Shown here one piece after another: positions 21,334 through 30,158 of a DNA stretch of 64,000 bases. A program made the translations under genes and the position numbers. The stretch is taken from NCBI GenBank assembly GCA_963822905.1, contig CAWGJF010000001.1, positions 1,364,001 to 1,428,000 on the forward strand, written 5' to 3'. The stretch comes from CAWGJF01 sp963822905. Its GTDB lineage: Bacteria > Bacteroidota > Ignavibacteria > Ignavibacteriales > Ignavibacteriaceae. Under the pieces are notes generated by a model that searched no databases, was not told the origin of the DNA, and was given only the letters and a program-made list of their open reading frames with translations. How positions within the stretch are numbered: position 1 is the first letter of the stretch; every line of letters starts with the position of its first letter.

Positions 21334-21871
21334 TCCCATTTCTCTTTTATCTTCCGAATCACACATCATAATTGAAATAAAAGCAAAAATTTCTGATCCT
21401 GAAAGAATCAGAAGCATACTTAAATCTGAAAAAGCCGACTTTAAAGGAGTAGATAAACAGATTGATACTTATTTTAATGTTAGGCATGGCAGATTAAAAT
21501 TAAGAGAAGGAAATATTGAAAATCATTTGATTTATTATGAGAGAGAAAATCACGCAGGGCCAAAACAGTCTAATGTTCTTTTGTATAAAACAGAACCTGG
21601 TTCGGTTATAAAAGACATTTTATCAAAATCTATTGGTGTGCGGGTAATAGTTGAAAAGGAACGAGAAATTTATTTTATAAATAATGTAAAATTTCATATT
21701 GATTCTGTAAAAAATCTTGGAAGTTTTGTGGAGATTGAAGCAATTGGAAACCCGGAAATCGATAATAAGGAAGAGCTGCTGAAGCGGTGCAAATTCTATA
21801 TGAACCTATTTGAAATCCGGGAAGAAAATCTTATTGAAAATTCTTACAGCGATATGCTGCTAAATAAATAA
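21326..21871 (+). CDS. CYTH-domain protein (class IV adenylate cyclase-like)
   Basis: A 181-residue CYTH (triphosphate tunnel) protein. It shows an IEIKAKISDPERIRSIL start (partial ExExK motif), DTYFNVRHGRLKLREG, an ERE-type acidic strand and the late FVEIEAIG strand. The order of charged strands matches class IV adenylate cyclases and thiamine-triphosphatase-like enzymes. The actual substrate (ATP, ThTP or inorganic triphosphate) cannot be told. The start is a TTG inside the end of fmt, so translation is coupled. Confidence 0.8.
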   Translation: MSDPISLLSSESHIIIEIKAKISDPERIRSILKSEKADFKGVDKQIDTYFNVRHGRLKLREGNIENHLIYYERENHAGPKQSNVLLYKTEPGSVIKDILSKSIGVRVIVEKEREIYFINNVKFHIDSVKNLGSFVEIEAIGNPEIDNKEELLKRCKFYMNLFEIREENLIENSYSDMLLNK

Positions 21872-21886
21872 AAGTTAAACCTGCTT

Positions 21887-22261
21887 TTATTCATCTCCGG
21901 TCGGAATTATTCCTTTATTCTCCACCATCAGCATTACAGTTTTTTGAGGCGCACGAGTTCTGTGTGTTACATTTTTTGTAACTGTTACTCCCTGACCGGG
22001 ATTCAGTTCAATTGTTTTGTCTTCGAGATCGACAAATAATTTTCCTTCGAGAACAAAAAAGAATTCATCATCATTTTCGTGTCTGTGCTAATGATATTCT
22101 CCTTCGACAATCCCGATTCTAACCACACTGTCGTTAACTTCTGTCAAACTTTGGTTGAACCATTTATCTTTTGTTTCCTTTACCATTTGATGAATATCAA
22201 TCAGTTCAAAGTGTTTGTATTTGATATACAGTTTGGTATTGTATTTATCGTAGTCTGACAT
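21887..22261 (-). pseudogene. Cupin-domain protein with in-frame TAG
   Basis: The minus frame from the ATG at 22261 to a TAA at 21887 encodes a 124-residue cupin (DDEFFFVLEGKLFVDLED; LNPGQGVTVTKNVTHRTRAP). Codon 58 (22090-22088) is TAG at EYH-stop-HRHEND, where this family has Trp (EYHWHKHE-type). One base change (TGG to TAG) explains it, and the frame is otherwise intact on both sides. It may be a recent nonsense mutation or a base-call error. The function is unknown; it is probably a small metal-binding beta-barrel. It lies downstream of ada and the DUF4440 gene on the same strand. Confidence 0.75.
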
Positions 22262-22299
22262 ATTAATATTATCCTGATTTTTATTAAGAAATAAAATAA

Positions 22300-22662
22300 C
22301 TATTCATTCAGATTTGTTCCCTGATGAAAAATGATTTGCCAGTTTCCGTCCTTGTTTTGCCAGATAGAACTGCGGGATGAAATAGTTTTCTCATTACTTT
22401 CCAAAATTATTTTTTCAACCTTGTAAGTTGCAAGTATTGTATCAGGAGAAATATCAATTGCATTAAAATCTTGCATCGAAAATTTAATTTCAGATTGACC
22501 CGGCAATTGGTCTAAAATATCCTGCTTGTTATAATTTTTGCCTGATGCCCCGACTTCCAAAAAATTATCGGCAATCAATTCATTCAGTCTTATCTTCGAT
22601 TTTCGCACTTCCGGCTGAAGCAATTCAAGTTCGAGTGCTTTTATTAATGCTGAAATATCCAT
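22300..22662 (-). CDS. DUF4440 / SnoaL-like (NTF2-fold) protein
   Basis: A small alpha+beta protein with the DUF4440 pattern: helix (LIKALELELLQPEVRKSKIR), LIADNFLEVGASGKNYNKQDI, and a final strand pair (SSIWQNKDGNWQIIFHQGT). Such proteins form cone-shaped NTF2-like dimers with varied or unknown roles. The ATG at 22662 is preferred, because it overlaps the ada stop (TAATG) and has AGAAGAA upstream. An earlier start at 22707 would lie deep inside ada. Confidence 0.75.
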   Translation of the reverse strand: MDISALIKALELELLQPEVRKSKIRLNELIADNFLEVGASGKNYNKQDILDQLPGQSEIKFSMQDFNAIDISPDTILATYKVEKIILESNEKTISSRSSIWQNKDGNWQIIFHQGTNLNE

Positions 22663-23714
22663 TAGCTGTTCTTCTTTTCTAAGTTCAACAAATATTGTTT
22701 TCTCCACATTCCGCCCCCGTAACCTACAAGCTGTCCGTCTTTTCCAATTACCCTGTGGCAGGGAATTATAATTGCAATCCGGTTATCACCGTTTGCTTTT
22801 GCAACTGCTCTAACTGCTTTCGGGTTTTTCAATGCAATTGCCTGCTGCTGGTATGAACGGGTTTTTCCATAAGGTATTTTCTGCAATTCTTTCCAGACTT
22901 TCAACTGAAAATCTGTTCCCGGCAACGACAACGGAATATCAAATTCTTTTCTCTTTCCTTCAAAGTATTCTTTCAATTGTTTGTCCAGTTCATCAAAGTA
23001 TTTGTTTTGTACCGGAACGAATTCTGCATTCAGATACTTTTTTAATCTTTTGATTTGTGTCTCAATCATTCTTCGGTCGACAAATTCAAGAAGACAAATT
23101 CCTTCATCGACTGCTCCGGCAAGCATCGGACCGAGCGGAGTTAAAATCCTTGTAACCGTAATAATTTTTTTATCCTTGCTTTCAGAAGGAGAGAAGCCGG
23201 TTGATTTCTTGAATGTTTCAGCAAAACCACTGAGAGATTCATAGCCAAGATCAAAAGCTGATTCAGTAACTTTTTCACCGTGTTTTATTCTTCCAAACGC
23301 AGTGTTAATTCTTTGCAATCTTATATAAGATTGAAATGTCATCCCGTGATGTTTTTTAAACCATCTTCTTACCCTTGCCGGGTCAATATCTCTTTCACGA
23401 AGATCGGAATCTTTAAATTTACCCGTCGGATTATTCTCAATATCTTTTAAAAGACTTTTTAACCAGTTCGGTGCTTCGCCGTTTTGCTGCATCGGGTGAC
23501 AAACTTTACAAGGGCGATAGCCATATTGAAGTGCTTCTTTTACTGAATTAAAAAACTCTACGTTTTCTTCTTTTGGTTTTCGTGCTGTACAGGTTGGTCT
23601 GCAGAAAACTCCTGTTGTCTTTACTCCAACAAAAAAGATTCCTTCAAAACTGCTGTCTTTATTAAGCAGGGCGTTGTACATTGTATTTCTGTCAGGCATT
23701 GCTAAGTTATTCAT
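22662..23714 (-). CDS. ada: Bifunctional Ada: methylphosphotriester/O6-methylguanine-DNA methyltransferase and activator
   Basis: A 350-residue three-part Ada protein. The N-terminal Zn domain has Cys38, Cys42, Cys69 and Cys72 (GVFCRPTC; GYRPCKVC). Cys38 is the expected acceptor for methylphosphotriester methyl groups. An AraC-type HTH follows (RVRRWFKKHHGMTFQSYIRL and YESLSGFAETFKKSTGFSPS). The C-terminal MGMT domain has the PCHRVIG motif, with acceptor Cys319. It repairs alkylated DNA and becomes a transcription activator when methylated. The gene heads a small minus-strand group with DUF4440 and the cupin. Confidence 0.95.
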   Translation of the reverse strand: MNNLAMPDRNTMYNALLNKDSSFEGIFFVGVKTTGVFCRPTCTARKPKEENVEFFNSVKEALQYGYRPCKVCHPMQQNGEAPNWLKSLLKDIENNPTGKFKDSDLRERDIDPARVRRWFKKHHGMTFQSYIRLQRINTAFGRIKHGEKVTESAFDLGYESLSGFAETFKKSTGFSPSESKDKKIITVTRILTPLGPMLAGAVDEGICLLEFVDRRMIETQIKRLKKYLNAEFVPVQNKYFDELDKQLKEYFEGKRKEFDIPLSLPGTDFQLKVWKELQKIPYGKTRSYQQQAIALKNPKAVRAVAKANGDNRIAIIIPCHRVIGKDGQLVGYGGGMWRKQYLLNLEKKNS

Positions 23715-23800
23715 TTCACTTCCTCAATTTTTTAGAGCAAACATATTAAGTGAAAGTCTGCTCAACAACCGGAAATTTGACAAGCAATTTTTGATGTGAT

Positions 23801-24664
23801 TTATTCCTCAATCAGCACACCCATTTTACCCATTTGAGCATCCCGGAGTGCCTGCATAATCTGTGTCTGGTTATTCATCACAAATGGACCGTACGAAACA
23901 ACTTCTTCATTTATCGGCTCACCAGCAAGCAGAATTGCCCTTGTTGTTTCATTTGCTTTGATTTTTATTTTTGTATCATTATTCTCAAACCAGACGAGAT
24001 TTTTCCCTTCAACTTTTTCAGAATCATTTATTAGAAGTTCTCCATTAAGCAAATACATTAATGTGTTTTGGTTTGAAGGAATATCAAACTCAATTTCACC
24101 ATCTTTTTCAAAATCAAATCTCAAAACAGTTACAGGAATAAAATGATCGACAATTCCTTTAAGATTTTTGAAATTACCGGAAACAACTCCAACCTTTACC
24201 TTGCCATCTTCTGAAGTAAAAACCGGCGTATCTTCTTTTGTAATTGCTGTGTAAACCGGCTGTTCCATTTTATTTTTTGCAGGAACATTCAGCCAGAATT
24301 GAATCAACTCAAAATCTCCGCCTTTTTCAGCAAGTTCTTTATAAGGTCTTTCACTGTGAGTAATTCCCATCCCTGCAAACATCCATTGCGTTCCGCCGGC
24401 TTTTACTATGCTGTTGTTTCCTCGTGAATCACGGTGATGAACTCCGCCTTTGAAGATCAAAGTGACCGGGGAAAAACCTCTGTGTGGATGCGGACCAACT
24501 CCGGCATCATTTTGTTTTTGGTTTCCTTGCAGAACATCATCCCAGTGATGAATTAATAAAAACGGATCCATTTGATCCATAAACCTGTTTGGCAATGGTT
24601 GGTCGAGCAGAATTCCGCCCATATCAACTTTTTCGCTTTTAATAATTTTTTTTATCGTTCTCAT
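23801..24664 (-). CDS. Pirin family protein (quercetinase-like cupin)
   Basis: A 287-residue two-cupin protein. The N-terminal half holds the metal ligands seen in pirins: HPHRGFSPVTLIFKGGVHHR and THSERP (three His plus Glu). The C-terminal half has the pirin_C segment (ILLAGEPINEEVVSYGPFVM). Bacterial pirins include quercetin 2,3-dioxygenases and iron-binding regulators, and the substrate here is unknown. It is monocistronic as far as can be seen, with two hairpins just upstream. Confidence 0.9.
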   Translation of the reverse strand: MRTIKKIIKSEKVDMGGILLDQPLPNRFMDQMDPFLLIHHWDDVLQGNQKQNDAGVGPHPHRGFSPVTLIFKGGVHHRDSRGNNSIVKAGGTQWMFAGMGITHSERPYKELAEKGGDFELIQFWLNVPAKNKMEQPVYTAITKEDTPVFTSEDGKVKVGVVSGNFKNLKGIVDHFIPVTVLRFDFEKDGEIEFDIPSNQNTLMYLLNGELLINDSEKVEGKNLVWFENNDTKIKIKANETTRAILLAGEPINEEVVSYGPFVMNNQTQIMQALRDAQMGKMGVLIEE

Positions 24665-24686
24665 TTTACTCTTTCATTACTGGGCT

Positions 24687-24748
24687 GTCAGGAACTAATT
24701 CCTGACGGAGAGAATTGTGGATTTTTGGTCACGAAATGGTTCGTGACC
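24687..24748. repeat. Pair of adjacent perfect hairpins (REP/BIME-like)
   Basis: Two perfect stem-loops lie 20 bases apart between pirin and the ABC exporter: GTCAGGAA-ctaa-TTCCTGAC (24687-24706) and GGTCACGAA-atgg-TTCGTGACC (24727-24748). The first is followed by GGAG, and the second, read on the minus strand, is preceded by GTGG. Both flanks recall the short tags beside REP palindromes moved by RAYT transposases. Neither has a T tract, so plain terminators are less likely. No RAYT gene is in the window. Confidence 0.5.
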
Positions 24749-24777
24749 ACCTGTTGATTTTTTAATCGATTTCATTC

Positions 24778-26559
24778 TCAATTCTCTGTAACATTTTTTA
24801 GTAATCCGTTCAAAACCAAATCGCGTTCACCAATTTGCTGACGCCACATTGCATAATACAGTCCCTTAAGTTCAAGCAGCTCCTCGTGTTTTCCTGATTC
24901 GACAATGTTTCCTCTTTCAAGAACATGAATTGTATCAGCATGCATAATTGTTGAAAGCCGATGAGCGATCATAATTGTAATTAAATCTTTTCTTAGAGAA
25001 ATTTCTCTTATTGTTTTGCTGATTTCCTCTTCTGTTAAAGAGTCGAGCGCAGAGGTTGCTTCATCAAAAACCAACAAATGTGGTTTACGTAAAAGAGCGC
25101 GCGCAATTGAAAGTCTCTGCTTTTCACCGCCGCTAACCTTGATTCCGCTCTCACCAATTTTTGTCTCCAGACCTTTTTCTGCTCTTTCAAGAAGTGATTG
25201 TGCGGCGGATTTATTCAAAACATCAAAACAATCTTCATCGGTAGCATCCGGACTGACGAAAAGAAGATTTTCTTTAATCGTTCCTGAAAAAAGCTGTGTG
25301 TCTTGTGTTACAAAGCCAATCTTTTCTCTCAGCTCATCAAAATCAATTTCTTCTCCCTTAATTTTATTATAATAAATTTTGCCGCTCTGCGGTGTGTATA
25401 AGCCGACTAATAATTTTACGAGCGTTGTTTTTCCTGCTCCGGATGGTCCGACAAAAGCTATAGTTTCACCTTCAGTTGCTTCGAAAGAAATTCCATTTAT
25501 TGCATGCCTGTTTGCTGATTGATGCTGAAAAACAACATCCTTGAAAATTACAGATTTAATTTCACCAATCTTATTCGGTTTTTCAGGTTTTTTTTCAACC
25601 GGTTTGGAAATCAGATCTTCAAAATTATTCAATGATACTTCAGCTTCACGGTAAATATTTATAATATCCCCAAGACTTTGCAGCGGACCAAAAAGAAAAA
25701 ATGAATAAATGAACAGGGAGAAAAATTCGCCAACCGTTATACGCTGTGTAAAAATCAGGTACAACATGATAAACAGAATAGATGTGCGGATGAAATTGAC
25801 AGTTGTTCCCTGGATAAAACTTAGTGTACGGATGTATTTTACTTTTTTTAATTCAAGCTGTAAAATTTTGTCTGTAGTTGCATTAAGTCGGTTGATTTCC
25901 TGGTTGCCTAGTCCAAGACTTTTTACCAGTTCGATATTTCTCAAAGATTCTGTTGTAGAACCTGCAAGAGAAGTTGTCTCGGCAACAATAATCTTTTGAA
26001 TCTTTTTTATTTTCTTGCCCAGAACAGAACTTACTATTCCGAGAATAGGAATAGCTGCGAAAAAGATAGGTGCAATTATCCACGAAACGCTGATTGCATA
26101 AATCGTTACAAAAATTACACCGACTAAAGTCGTAAACAAAACATTCACTGAAGATGAAATTAATTTTTCAGAATCACTTCGTACTTTTTGCAAAACTCCA
26201 AGTGTTGTTCCGCTTCTCTGATCTTCAAAATCCTGGAAAGGGAGCAGGAGCGAATGACGAATTCCATCAGTATAAATTTTAGCACCAAGTCTTTGGGTAA
26301 TTACATTTACAAAATAATCCTGAAAATTTTTGGCAACACGCGAAACAAATGCAACTCCAACTGCAGCTGCAAGCAGAAGCAAAACACCTTTTATAAATTC
26401 TTCAGTAGTGTACTGGTTGAACTTTGTTGCGTACTTATCTATAACTATCCTGAAAATCCAAGGATCAAGCATGGAAAAAACCTGGTTAATTGCAGCCAGC
26501 AATAAAGCAAGCACAACCAGTTTCCAATAGTTTTGCAGGTATGATATCAGTAATTTCAT
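24778..26559 (-). CDS. ABC exporter, fused permease-ATPase
   Basis: This half-transporter has an N-terminal TM domain with about six helices (about residues 15-310) and a C-terminal nucleotide-binding domain. The NBD shows Walker A GPSGAGKTTLVKLL, Q-loop FVTQDTQLFSG, signature VSGGEKQRLSIARALL, Walker B LLVFDEATSALD and the switch His in IAHRLSTI. It is a typical exporter (lipid, peptide or drug) that works as a homodimer or with a partner; no partner is adjacent. The ATG at 26559 is chosen over the TTG four codons upstream because the protein then starts MKLLISYLQNYWK. Confidence 0.9.
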   Translation of the reverse strand: MKLLISYLQNYWKLVVLALLLAAINQVFSMLDPWIFRIVIDKYATKFNQYTTEEFIKGVLLLLAAAVGVAFVSRVAKNFQDYFVNVITQRLGAKIYTDGIRHSLLLPFQDFEDQRSGTTLGVLQKVRSDSEKLISSSVNVLFTTLVGVIFVTIYAISVSWIIAPIFFAAIPILGIVSSVLGKKIKKIQKIIVAETTSLAGSTTESLRNIELVKSLGLGNQEINRLNATTDKILQLELKKVKYIRTLSFIQGTTVNFIRTSILFIMLYLIFTQRITVGEFFSLFIYSFFLFGPLQSLGDIINIYREAEVSLNNFEDLISKPVEKKPEKPNKIGEIKSVIFKDVVFQHQSANRHAINGISFEATEGETIAFVGPSGAGKTTLVKLLVGLYTPQSGKIYYNKIKGEEIDFDELREKIGFVTQDTQLFSGTIKENLLFVSPDATDEDCFDVLNKSAAQSLLERAEKGLETKIGESGIKVSGGEKQRLSIARALLRKPHLLVFDEATSALDSLTEEEISKTIREISLRKDLITIMIAHRLSTIMHADTIHVLERGNIVESGKHEELLELKGLYYAMWRQQIGERDLVLNGLLKNVTEN

Positions 26560-26697
26560 ATGCCGAAGCAAAGATAGGAATTAATCATTCAAATCCGTGA
26601 GGTGAAAATCACACACCGTCCTTCACAAATACTTAAATAAATTTAACGATTTTCTCTTAAGTTTAATTATTCAATTTAGATTTTTAAAGGTGAATCA

Positions 26698-28110
26698 GTG
26701 AAAACTATATTTATATTCATTTTGTTCTCAATGTTTATTCTACCCAAACCATCATCTTTTCAGTCGCAATTTGATCTTGAAGGAACCTGGCAAGGCAAGT
26801 TGAAAATTTCCGGAATTGAATTGAGAATTGTATTTAATGTTACAAAAGATACAACCGGAAAACTGACTGCAACTTTAGATAGTCCTGATCAAAGTGCTTT
26901 TGGAATTGCAGTTGATGAAGTTTTAGTTAAAGATGATTCTTTGAAATTTATTGTCAATGCCGTGTCAGGATTTTATGATGGAATTATGATTGAAGACAGT
27001 TTAAAAATTGAAGGTCATTGGCACCAGGGTGGAATGAATCTCGAACTTAATCTTTACAAAAATAATGTTGTGGAAAAAATTATTCATTTTCAGGAACCGA
27101 AAGAACCTTTTCCTTACAAAAGCGAAGAAGTAAAAATTATTAATTATGATGTCGGTGATACACTTGCAGGCACTTTAACTTTACCTGAAAGTGGTAGTCC
27201 GTTCACTGCGGTAATTCTTGTTACCGGTTCAGGTCCGCAAAACCGGGATGAAGAATTGCTTGGTCATAAACCGTTTTTGGTTTTGTCGGATTATCTAACG
27301 CGAAACGGAATTGCAGTATTAAGATATGATGATCGGGGAGTTGGTGAATCAACGGGCGACTTCAAATCTGCAACCAGTATTGATTTTGCAGATGATGCAC
27401 TTGCAGCAGTTGAATTTCTGAAAAAGAGAAAAGACATTGATAAAATCGGAATTGCCGGACACAGTGAAGGAGGACTGATTGCTCCGTTAGCTGCTATTCA
27501 ATCTGATGATGTTGATTTTATTGTTTTGATGGCAGGGACAGGAATAAGAGGTGATTCAATTTTAATTTTACAAACCGGGTTAATTTTAAAGGCAAATGGT
27601 GAAGATGATAAAATAATTAAGCGGGATGTTGAGACATACCGGCAAATTTATAATGAACTTCTTAAACATTCTGATGACAAAGAATTAAAAAAATCTATTA
27701 AGAAAATATTCGATAAAGCTTATTCTGAATTGAGTGAAGAAGAAAAAGAGGAACTCGGAGATTTAGGAACTTTTACGGATCGTTCATTTGAAATGTTGTT
27801 ATCGCCATGGTTTAAATATTTTGTAAAATATAATCCGTATCCAACACTCGAAAAAGTAAAGTGCCCCGTGCTTGCAATTAATGGTGAAAAAGATTTGCAG
27901 GTTCCGCCAAAAGAAAATCTTTCAGCAATTGAAAGTGCGTTGAAAGAAGGCGGAAATAAAAATTATAAAATTGTTGAAATGCCCGGTTTGAATCATTTAT
28001 TCCAGCATTGCAAAACCGGTTCACCAATGGAGTATTCAAAAATTGAGGAAACATTTTCTCCTGATGCTATGAAGGTGATTAAGGAGTGGATCCTTAGCGT
28101 GACCAAATAA
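26698..28110 (+). CDS. Exported alpha/beta hydrolase with N-terminal lipocalin-like domain
   Basis: A 470-residue secreted hydrolase starting at GTG with AAAGG upstream. A signal peptide (FIFILFSMFILPKPSS) is followed by a small beta domain (FDLEGTWQGKLKISGIELRI; residues about 25-125). The alpha/beta hydrolase core then has VTGSGPQNRDEE (oxyanion region), RYDDRGVGES, nucleophile elbow GHSEGGLIAPLA and a late His in PGLNHLFQH. This architecture is common in Bacteroidota, and the enzyme probably hydrolyses ester or peptide bonds in the periplasm. The substrate is unknown. Confidence 0.85.
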   Translation: MKTIFIFILFSMFILPKPSSFQSQFDLEGTWQGKLKISGIELRIVFNVTKDTTGKLTATLDSPDQSAFGIAVDEVLVKDDSLKFIVNAVSGFYDGIMIEDSLKIEGHWHQGGMNLELNLYKNNVVEKIIHFQEPKEPFPYKSEEVKIINYDVGDTLAGTLTLPESGSPFTAVILVTGSGPQNRDEELLGHKPFLVLSDYLTRNGIAVLRYDDRGVGESTGDFKSATSIDFADDALAAVEFLKKRKDIDKIGIAGHSEGGLIAPLAAIQSDDVDFIVLMAGTGIRGDSILILQTGLILKANGEDDKIIKRDVETYRQIYNELLKHSDDKELKKSIKKIFDKAYSELSEEEKEELGDLGTFTDRSFEMLLSPWFKYFVKYNPYPTLEKVKCPVLAINGEKDLQVPPKENLSAIESALKEGGNKNYKIVEMPGLNHLFQHCKTGSPMEYSKIEETFSPDAMKVIKEWILSVTK

Positions 28111-28200
28111 GTTTTCAATAATTTTAAATGTTTCGTTGAAGTAAACAATTGCCTTATATTAAGGATATCAAATCTTTTCATATAATCATTCAGGGTAAAA

Positions 28201-29571
28201 TTGGAATTCAAAAACAATATACTTGAGCAGATTGGAAATACTCCTTTAATTAAACTTAACCGTATCAATAATGGATTAAAGCCGCAGATTTTTGCAAAGC
28301 TTGAATCAGCAAATCCCGGCGGAAGTGTTAAAGATCGCATCGGTTACAATATGATTGTGGATGCAGAAGCAAGAGGAGAATTAAAACCTGGCGGAACAAT
28401 CATCGAAGCAACAAGTGGAAATACCGGAATAGGTCTGGCGCTTACAGCTGCAGTTAAGGGTTATAAATGTGTATTTGTTGTTACTGATAAAGTTAGCGCT
28501 GAAAAAATTAATTATTTAAAAGCTCTTGATGTGGAAGTAATTGTCGTTTCAAATCTTGCTGATCCTGAAGATCCGGAATATTATGTGAATGTAGCAAAAA
28601 GAATTAATGAAGAAACTCCAAATTCAATTTTTGCTTATCAATATTCAAATCCTTCTAATCCTGAAACACATTATAAAACAACCGGACCGGAAATCTGGCG
28701 GCAAACTGATGGAAAAATAACTCACTTTATTGCAAGCATCGGTACGGGCGGTACAATTAGTGGAACAGGAAGATTTCTGAAAGAAAAAAATCCAAACATT
28801 CAGGTTATTGGTGCGGATCCACTTGGCTCTATCTTTAAACATTTTAAAGAAACGGGAGAAATAATAAAAGGGTCTCCATATTTAGTTGAAGGAATTGGTC
28901 AGGATTGTCTTCCGAAGAATGTTCACTTCCAGTATATTGATAAAATAATTAATATAAGTGACAAAGATTCTTTTGCTGCAGCTAGAAGACTAACAAAAGA
29001 AGAAGGAATTTTTTGCGGAGGAAGTACAGGAACAATTGTTCACGTTGTTCTTGAAGTTGCAAAAGAATTGTCGGAAAATGATGTGATTGTTTTTACAGTT
29101 TGTGATACAGGTGAAAGATATCTTTCTAAAGTTCACAATGAAGACTGGCTCAAGCTTAACAGGATGCTGGACACGGAAATCAGAACTTTACGTGATATTT
29201 CTGATGTGAAAAAAACTTCAGGAATTGAAGAAGTTGCCTCTGTTAGGGAAGATCAAAAAGTGAAAGATGTTTTGGAACTAATTACAAATACAGGTTATTC
29301 AAATATTCCGGTTATGAAAGGAAGACAGTCAATAGGATCAATAAGAGAAAATAAACTGCTTGCAAAACTTGTCGAAGATCCTCTACTTTATAATTCTTTA
29401 ATAAAGGATATGATGGATGAAAGTTTTCCTATTCTTGATGCAAAAAGTGAAATAAGTAAAGTGAAGGACATTTTAAAAGAGAATCCTGCTGTTCTTGTTG
29501 GTGATTTTGGATTGATAACCGATATTATAACAAGATATGATTTAATAAACTTTGATGCGAAGAAACCGTAG
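28201..29571 (+). CDS. Cystathionine beta-synthase
   Basis: A 456-residue PLP enzyme of the cysteine synthase/CBS family. It shows IGNTPLIKLNRI, the PLP lysine in NPGGSVKDRIGYNM, a TSGNTGIG substrate loop and the GTGGTISGTGRFL phosphate loop. Two C-terminal CBS domains (from about residue 335, VREDQKVKDVLELITNTGYS) separate it from plain O-acetylserine sulfhydrylases. It condenses homocysteine with serine in transsulfuration. The start is a TTG. The partner cystathionine gamma-lyase follows after a small inserted element. Confidence 0.9.
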   Translation: MEFKNNILEQIGNTPLIKLNRINNGLKPQIFAKLESANPGGSVKDRIGYNMIVDAEARGELKPGGTIIEATSGNTGIGLALTAAVKGYKCVFVVTDKVSAEKINYLKALDVEVIVVSNLADPEDPEYYVNVAKRINEETPNSIFAYQYSNPSNPETHYKTTGPEIWRQTDGKITHFIASIGTGGTISGTGRFLKEKNPNIQVIGADPLGSIFKHFKETGEIIKGSPYLVEGIGQDCLPKNVHFQYIDKIINISDKDSFAAARRLTKEEGIFCGGSTGTIVHVVLEVAKELSENDVIVFTVCDTGERYLSKVHNEDWLKLNRMLDTEIRTLRDISDVKKTSGIEEVASVREDQKVKDVLELITNTGYSNIPVMKGRQSIGSIRENKLLAKLVEDPLLYNSLIKDMMDESFPILDAKSEISKVKDILKENPAVLVGDFGLITDIITRYDLINFDAKKP

Positions 29572-29654
29572 ATGAATTATGAATATCGAACAAGGAATTT
29601 TGAATGATGAAGTTTCTTAAATATCGAATGACGAATTAAAAAATTGAATTAACA

Positions 29655-30044
29655 ATGAACATTAAAGCAAATAAAAAATATGATCTTGAAGATCGTTTAA
29701 TTGAATTTGCAGTATTAGTAATTAAAATAGCTGAGAATTTGAAAAATTCGAGAGCTGGAAATCACATTTCTGGTCAGCTAGTTCGTTCAGGCACTTCACC
29801 AGCATTAAATTATGGTGAAGCGCAAAGTGCTGAATCATTAAATGATTTTATTCATAAGTTTAAAATTCTGTTAAAGGAGCTGAGAGAAACAAAAGTTGCT
29901 TTGAAAATAATAAAACGGGTACCTTTGGCAGATGATATTGAATTAGTTAATAAAGGATTAGCTGAATGTAATGAACTCATTTCTATATTTGTTAAGAGTA
30001 TCGATACTGCTAAAAAGAATGCAAAGAAAAATAAAGATAAATAG
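29655..30044 (+). CDS. Four-helix bundle protein (23S rRNA IVP / S23 family)
   Basis: A 129-residue helical protein of the TIGR02436/S23 family: DLEDRLIEFAVLVIKIAENL, a segment with GNHISGQLVRSGTSPALNYGE and AQSAESLNDFIHKFKILLKE, and a lysine-rich tail. Relatives are encoded in 23S rRNA intervening sequences or, as Avd, beside diversity-generating reverse transcriptases. Here there is neither an rRNA gene nor a reverse transcriptase. The molecular role is unknown. AT-rich inverted-repeat flanks suggest it travels as a small cassette. Confidence 0.85.
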   Translation: MNIKANKKYDLEDRLIEFAVLVIKIAENLKNSRAGNHISGQLVRSGTSPALNYGEAQSAESLNDFIHKFKILLKELRETKVALKIIKRVPLADDIELVNKGLAECNELISIFVKSIDTAKKNAKKNKDK

Positions 30045-30071
30045 GAATTTGGTCATACATAAATAACAATT

Positions 30072-30113
30072 GATATTCGATATTCGATATTCGATATTCG
30101 ATATTCGAAATTC
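30072..30113. repeat. Tandem 7-mer array (GATATTC)n
   Basis: Five exact copies of GATATTC (30072-30106) are followed by one variant, GAAATTC. The unit is nearly self-complementary around TTCGA, and the right-hand terminal repeat of the small element grows directly out of it. Such arrays change copy number easily. Confidence 0.8.
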
Positions 30114-30158
30114 ATAATTCTGCTTAAAATTATTAATTAATAAACTGAAAGATTAAAA

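Larger units (their letters stand above)
29574..30120. mobile_element. Small insertion with 17-bp inverted-repeat ends carrying a four-helix-bundle gene
   Basis: The left end GAATTATGAATATCGAA (29574-29590) reappears inverted at the right end (30104-30120), with one mismatch in 17. Between them lie ATCGAA/GATATTC-rich repeats and one gene for an S23-type four-helix-bundle protein. The whole 547-bp unit sits 3 bases after the CBS stop and splits the CBS and gamma-lyase genes, which would normally be adjacent. It encodes no transposase, so any movement would need help in trans. Calling it mobile is inference from the ends and the position. Confidence 0.5.

Noticed and set aside
24687..24748. 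Ordinary rho-independent terminators
   Set aside because: Neither stem is followed by a T run on either strand, and the two are paired with tag-like flanks.
29655..30044. rRNA intervening sequence
   Set aside because: The S23 gene is not inside a 23S gene here, and no rRNA sequence is seen in the window.
30072..30113. Tandem GATATTC repeats as a CRISPR array
   Set aside because: The units are 7 bases with no spacers and no cas genes nearby. It is a simple tandem repeat at the end of a small element.
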